In this document: one piece after another, positions 7,544-10,617 of the stretch
Numbering within the stretch: the stretch's first letter is position 1
Layout of the letters: each line of letters starts with the position of its first letter
From: Pleurotus djamor
Taxonomy: Eukaryota; Basidiomycota; Agaricomycetes; Agaricales; Pleurotaceae
Direction: 5' to 3'
NCBI GenBank assembly: GCA_029747585.1
Contig: JAPEVF010001359.1
Coordinates: 1-10,617 of the forward strand
Length of the DNA stretch: 10,617 bases
Translations under genes and position numbers: made by a program
Notes under the pieces: model-generated
Told to the model about the DNA's origin: nothing
The model's database searches: none
What the model saw: the letters and a program-made list of their open reading frames with translations, nothing else

Positions 7544-9634
7544 ATGTTGTGTACGAGGACGATGTTGCGAACGACGACCTCGCTCCTCTTCCTTTCCTCG
7601 CTCGTCGCTGCCCACAAGCATCACGATACCCTCACCGATGAGCAAGCCCAAGCACCCGTCGATGCCATCCTTTGGATACACATGTTCCTCCAGGCTGTTG
7701 TCTGGGGCGTCCTCTTCCCCATCGGAATGGTTCTGGGTATAACGCGGAGTAGATGGCACGTACCACTGCAGGTGCGCTATGTTTCCAGCTTCTTCACGTC
7801 CAGCTGGATCTGACCACCATCGAAATCTCCAGAGTACGGGCTTCGCGTTGACATTAGGAGGTTACATCCTCGGGCATTCACATAAAGGACGAATGTTCCT
7901 ACCTTCAGTCCATGGATCATTCGCTTCGCTACTCTTCATCCCCATCTTCGCGCAGTTGGGCTTAGGAATCTACTTGAAGCTGCACATCCATGAACAAACG
8001 ATACGGCCGTATGCCGTTAAAGCCCATGGAATTCTGGGGAAGGTGTATCCGATACTTGGGTGGACGCAGATGCTATTTGGCGCACTTACGTTTGGAGGGT
8101 ACTGTCGAGGTGGTGGTCTTGGACAGTGCTTGGCTCATTACATCATGGTGAGCTTGGTGATTGCTTGCGCGAAAGCAGTGATAGACTTGCGTCTAGGGAA
8201 GTGGTTTCATTGCGTACGGCTCTATTATGGCGATCTTGCTGGTTGTTGGAGAAGCCTGGATAATACGAAGCGGACGTAGCCCAGAATGGTGGGATTCATG
8301 GTGCGTACCCTCGTATTCACCACAAGCAGTCAATATTCATGCCTCAGTCTAGGGTGATCATGCTTTGGGTGAGTGTCATCCACAAGGGTTCGCGTTTCGA
8401 GGCTCAGAATATATGCATATCTGCAGGGAATTGGTATGTTCGTCGAATCTTTCCCTCCATCTGGTTCTGAGGTCCTCTAGTTAACACTTTTACCGAGCAC
8501 CGAGGTGCCACTTGGTCTGTCAAAGATATGCAGCACACGTACGTCTCTCCTCTTTATCCAAAGGATATATGTTCACCTTCCCCTAGAATCCTTGGAGTCC
8601 TCTGTATGTTTCGGATACGCACCCTTGGTTTACACTGTCTAACACGATGCTGTAGGGTGGACCGGTGGTCTACTAGGAATTTTCCTTTCGCGAAACAACC
8701 AGGTTGGCGTCCTGTCTCTATCCTATACCCCAATTATTGACGCTTGTCTAGAGGAATGTCGTACCCTCGCTAATGTCAGTTCCCTTGTCAATGTGAATTA
8801 CCCCCCTCTTCTAACCAACTCGACTCCGCCTCGTGCAGCATCATCTTGACGGGTTGGGCAATGTCTGAGCACGCCCAGAAGCTACACATGTCTACGAAGG
8901 TCCGCTCTCATCATGATCCCCGTTTGCTGAGAATCCCCATCGCCTCTCTTTGTATCTTAGGTCCACGCCACCTTTGGAATGACATTGATGCTCGCGGGTT
9001 TCGCCAGAATTGTTGAAATCTGCTTCGTAGCACCGAAGTATACACAGCAAGCCATCGACGATGACAACCAAAGTGATCATACACTCGCTGATACTAACCA
9101 AAGACGAGTGTCTAGTGCTGAAAAGAGTACAGCAGGGCATGCGTTCCGTCACCTCCCTCCTTTCGTAAGTTATGTCGTTTCGAATACGTACACTCGATGC
9201 TGATCTCGGCTGCCCATAGCTACTTGTTGCATCTGGGTAAGACCTCACTATGATCGACACACGCCAGCAGCTCGCTGATTTATATGCCTCCCTAGCCTGT
9301 TATTCATGTCCGCAACCGATGAAGAACTCGAAAACGTTCACGAGATCGGGATGGACCACGTAACATATGTATTGATCATGTTCAGGTTCGTCTCTTCCAT
9401 CGTCCTCCAACTAGTTTTCACCATGCTAAACGGAAGGTTCCTTCCAGTCTCGCCTTCTTCATCTACACTTTCATACTCTTCCTCCTCCACCTGTACTCAA
9501 CAACCGGGCGTCACGCGACGTCTAACAACGAGCAGCCCATCGAGCTGACCAACTCTAACAAGTGGTACTCCCGAGTGCCCAACGCAGAGGATGCACAAAC
9601 GCCCCCTGCGCATGTCCTCGGCGACGATGATTAA
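7544..9634 (+). CDS. YTP1: YTP1-like multi-pass membrane protein
   Basis: Fourteen exons: 7544-7771, 7833-8147, 8197-8300, 8353-8368, 8427-8433, 8481-8538, 8587-8603, 8656-8702, 8752-8774, 8839-8899, 8961-9164, 9220-9236, 9296-9385 and 9448-9634. Every join keeps frame, giving 457 residues from 7544 or 451 from the ATG at 7562. The latter gives a cleaner signal peptide ([17 protein letters not shown], then HKHHD). About ten hydrophobic segments follow. Motifs recalled from the fungal YTP1/DUF2427 family include [84 protein letters not shown] and [10 protein letters not shown], with many membrane-placed His residues. Length matches yeast Ytp1 (about 459). The biochemical role is not established; resemblance to electron-transport or cytochrome-b561-type proteins has been noted for the family. 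The C-terminus is hydrophilic and acidic, ending GDDD. Several exons are very small (7, 16, 17, 17 and 23 nt). Confidence 0.92.
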
Positions 9635-10346
9635 AGTCGAAGTGTGGACTGTATAATGTGTAGCATGTTTGTGTTTTTGCTTCTGCCCAAGATGTTGTGA
9701 TCTTTTATACTCCCATATTCACTTGGTTACATTATCCTTAGAGGGTCTCGCATAGAGAACGTCACGAACGGGCCGGGTCATCACTCTACATAGCACATAA
9801 TTTATGTGTTACAGGAATTTGAAGTGGTTCTACATGGGTATTATAAGGATCGCGACCTAGGTTGGGCTAGGTGCGAGATGCGGGTTCGAGGGTTTCTAGG
9901 GACTTGGTACCCCGTGGGAGTGGTGGTGGTTGGTGGTTAAGGTGAGAACGTGAGCTCAAGCGCGAGAGCGCGAGCGCATCAAGATGGGGGAAACCCTTCG
10001 CGGGTGTGTATTGGGTGCGAGAGAGTTTGTAAGGAGGTACAATTGAGTCTCCTCCTTGTGGCATAGGCATATAACATATAAATATGAAGAGTGAGGTGGC
10101 ATAGGCAGGAAGAATGGAAGATAAGCATAAGAGGAAAGACTAAATAGCGTACTAAAGTCAGGAACAACTAAAATAGCTCGTCTTGAGTCATAAGATCATA
10201 ATGTGGCATAATGCGAGGTAACGCGAGGATAGCGTGAGGGAAGAGGGTGAAACGCGAGGAGAGGACGCGATTCAGGAGAGAAAAGGGGGCAACCCCTTAT
10301 AGTATGGCAAGGACATGGGTATCGTAACGAAGCATCAGAAGGAAGA
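9635..10346. other. Convergent intergenic region, purine-rich with short repeats
   Basis: The left part (about 9635-9740) should be the YTP1-like 3' UTR, with T-rich and TTTTATA-like sequence near 9703. From about 9860 the plus strand becomes strongly purine-rich, with G/T-rich runs at 9915-9938 and a gcgcgagagcgcgagcgc run near 9960-9978. Repeats include gtggcataggca at 10058-10069 and 10096-10107, gtggcata again at 10203-10210, and aacgcgagga at 10220-10229 and 10251-10260. I see no gene; minus-strand open frames here look like by-products of the composition. Confidence 0.5.
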
Positions 10347-10617
10347 TCAAGGGAGTGTAGGGGAAACATTGTCTGATTTCTTCTTCGTCATTTTGAGCTT
10401 TTTGAGAGGGTTGCTAAAGGCGCGTTTTCCAGCTTCACCCTCAACATCCATCTTGGACATGCTCCGCTTCATTGCTGTGGGTGGTTGGCGAGGGACTAGG
10501 GGAGCACGAGCGATTTGGGTCTCTGTCCGCGCCAAAGAAGACATCTGGGGAACCGGTGGAGACAGAGTACGATGGGAAGAAGCTTTAGTGTCGAGTCGAC
10601 CTTTGGAGCCGAGAGAA
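10347..10617 (-). CDS. C-terminal end of an unidentified protein (runs off the window edge)
   Basis: One frame stays open from the window edge to a stop at 10347-10349, about 89 residues. The sequence is low in hydrophobics and rich in S, P, K and R, with a basic cluster near the end (NPLKKLKMTKKKSDN) that could be a nuclear localisation signal. It appears to be a disordered tail. An acceptor-like ccccag lies just before an in-frame ATG at 10544, so part of the upstream stretch could be intron. No family is recognised and the coding call rests on openness and composition only. Confidence 0.5.
   Translation of the reverse strand, partial: SLGSKGRLDTKASSHRTLSPPVPQMSSLARTETQIARAPLVPRQPPTAMKRSMSKMDVEGEAGKRAFSNPLKKLKMTKKKSDNVSPTLP

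Noticed and set aside
7283..7759. 158-codon minus-strand open frame
   Set aside because: It is antisense to the well-supported first exon of the YTP1-like gene; its Cys/Gly/Arg run is just the 9-bp repeat read backwards.
9883..9900. gggttcgaggg string resembling a tRNA T-arm
   Set aside because: No matching acceptor stem, anticodon arm or D-arm could be found around it.

Overview
The window looks like nuclear DNA from a basidiomycete fungus, probably a mushroom-type Agaricomycete. The genes are dense and split by many short introns (about 45-66 nt, one of 94 nt) with GT...YAG ends. The gene families are fungal, including a short F-box protein of the kind that is numerous in mushroom genomes and a YTP1-like membrane protein. 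No organism name can be fixed from sequence alone. All exon structures were assembled by hand from splice signals, reading-frame phase and remembered family sequence; nothing was searched or computed.

Layout. (1) 9-1297 (+) is the 3' part of a KHDC4-type KH-domain splicing protein; the window opens on the last 8 nt of one of its introns. (2) 1349-2121 (-) is a four-exon gene for a small RING-finger protein with two C-terminal membrane segments. No single long open frame shows it, and it ends 51 bp from the end of gene 1, tail to tail. (3) 2298-3831 (+) is a nine-exon UBA / C2H2 / coiled-coil / UBX protein of the UBXN1 (SAKS1) type. It is divergent from the RING gene across a 176-bp shared promoter. 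(4) 4278-5894 (-) is a four-exon F-box protein of 486 residues. (5) 5895-7543 has no convincing gene but holds a diverged direct duplication of about 100 bp or more that looks like decayed coding sequence. (6) 7544-9634 (+) is a 14-exon YTP1-like membrane protein with several tiny exons, one of only 7 nt. (7) 9635-10346 is a convergent intergenic stretch, purine-rich with short repeats. (8) 10347-10617 (-) is the C-terminal end of an unidentified protein.

Three neighbouring genes (RING, UBA-UBX, F-box) belong to the ubiquitin/Cdc48 system: a membrane-type E3 candidate, a Cdc48 cofactor that binds ubiquitin, and a likely SCF substrate receptor. The RING and UBX genes share a head-to-head promoter, so co-regulation is possible. 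The F-box gene may be there by chance, because that family is large in these fungi. I see no mobile-element termini, CRISPR, rRNA or tRNA.
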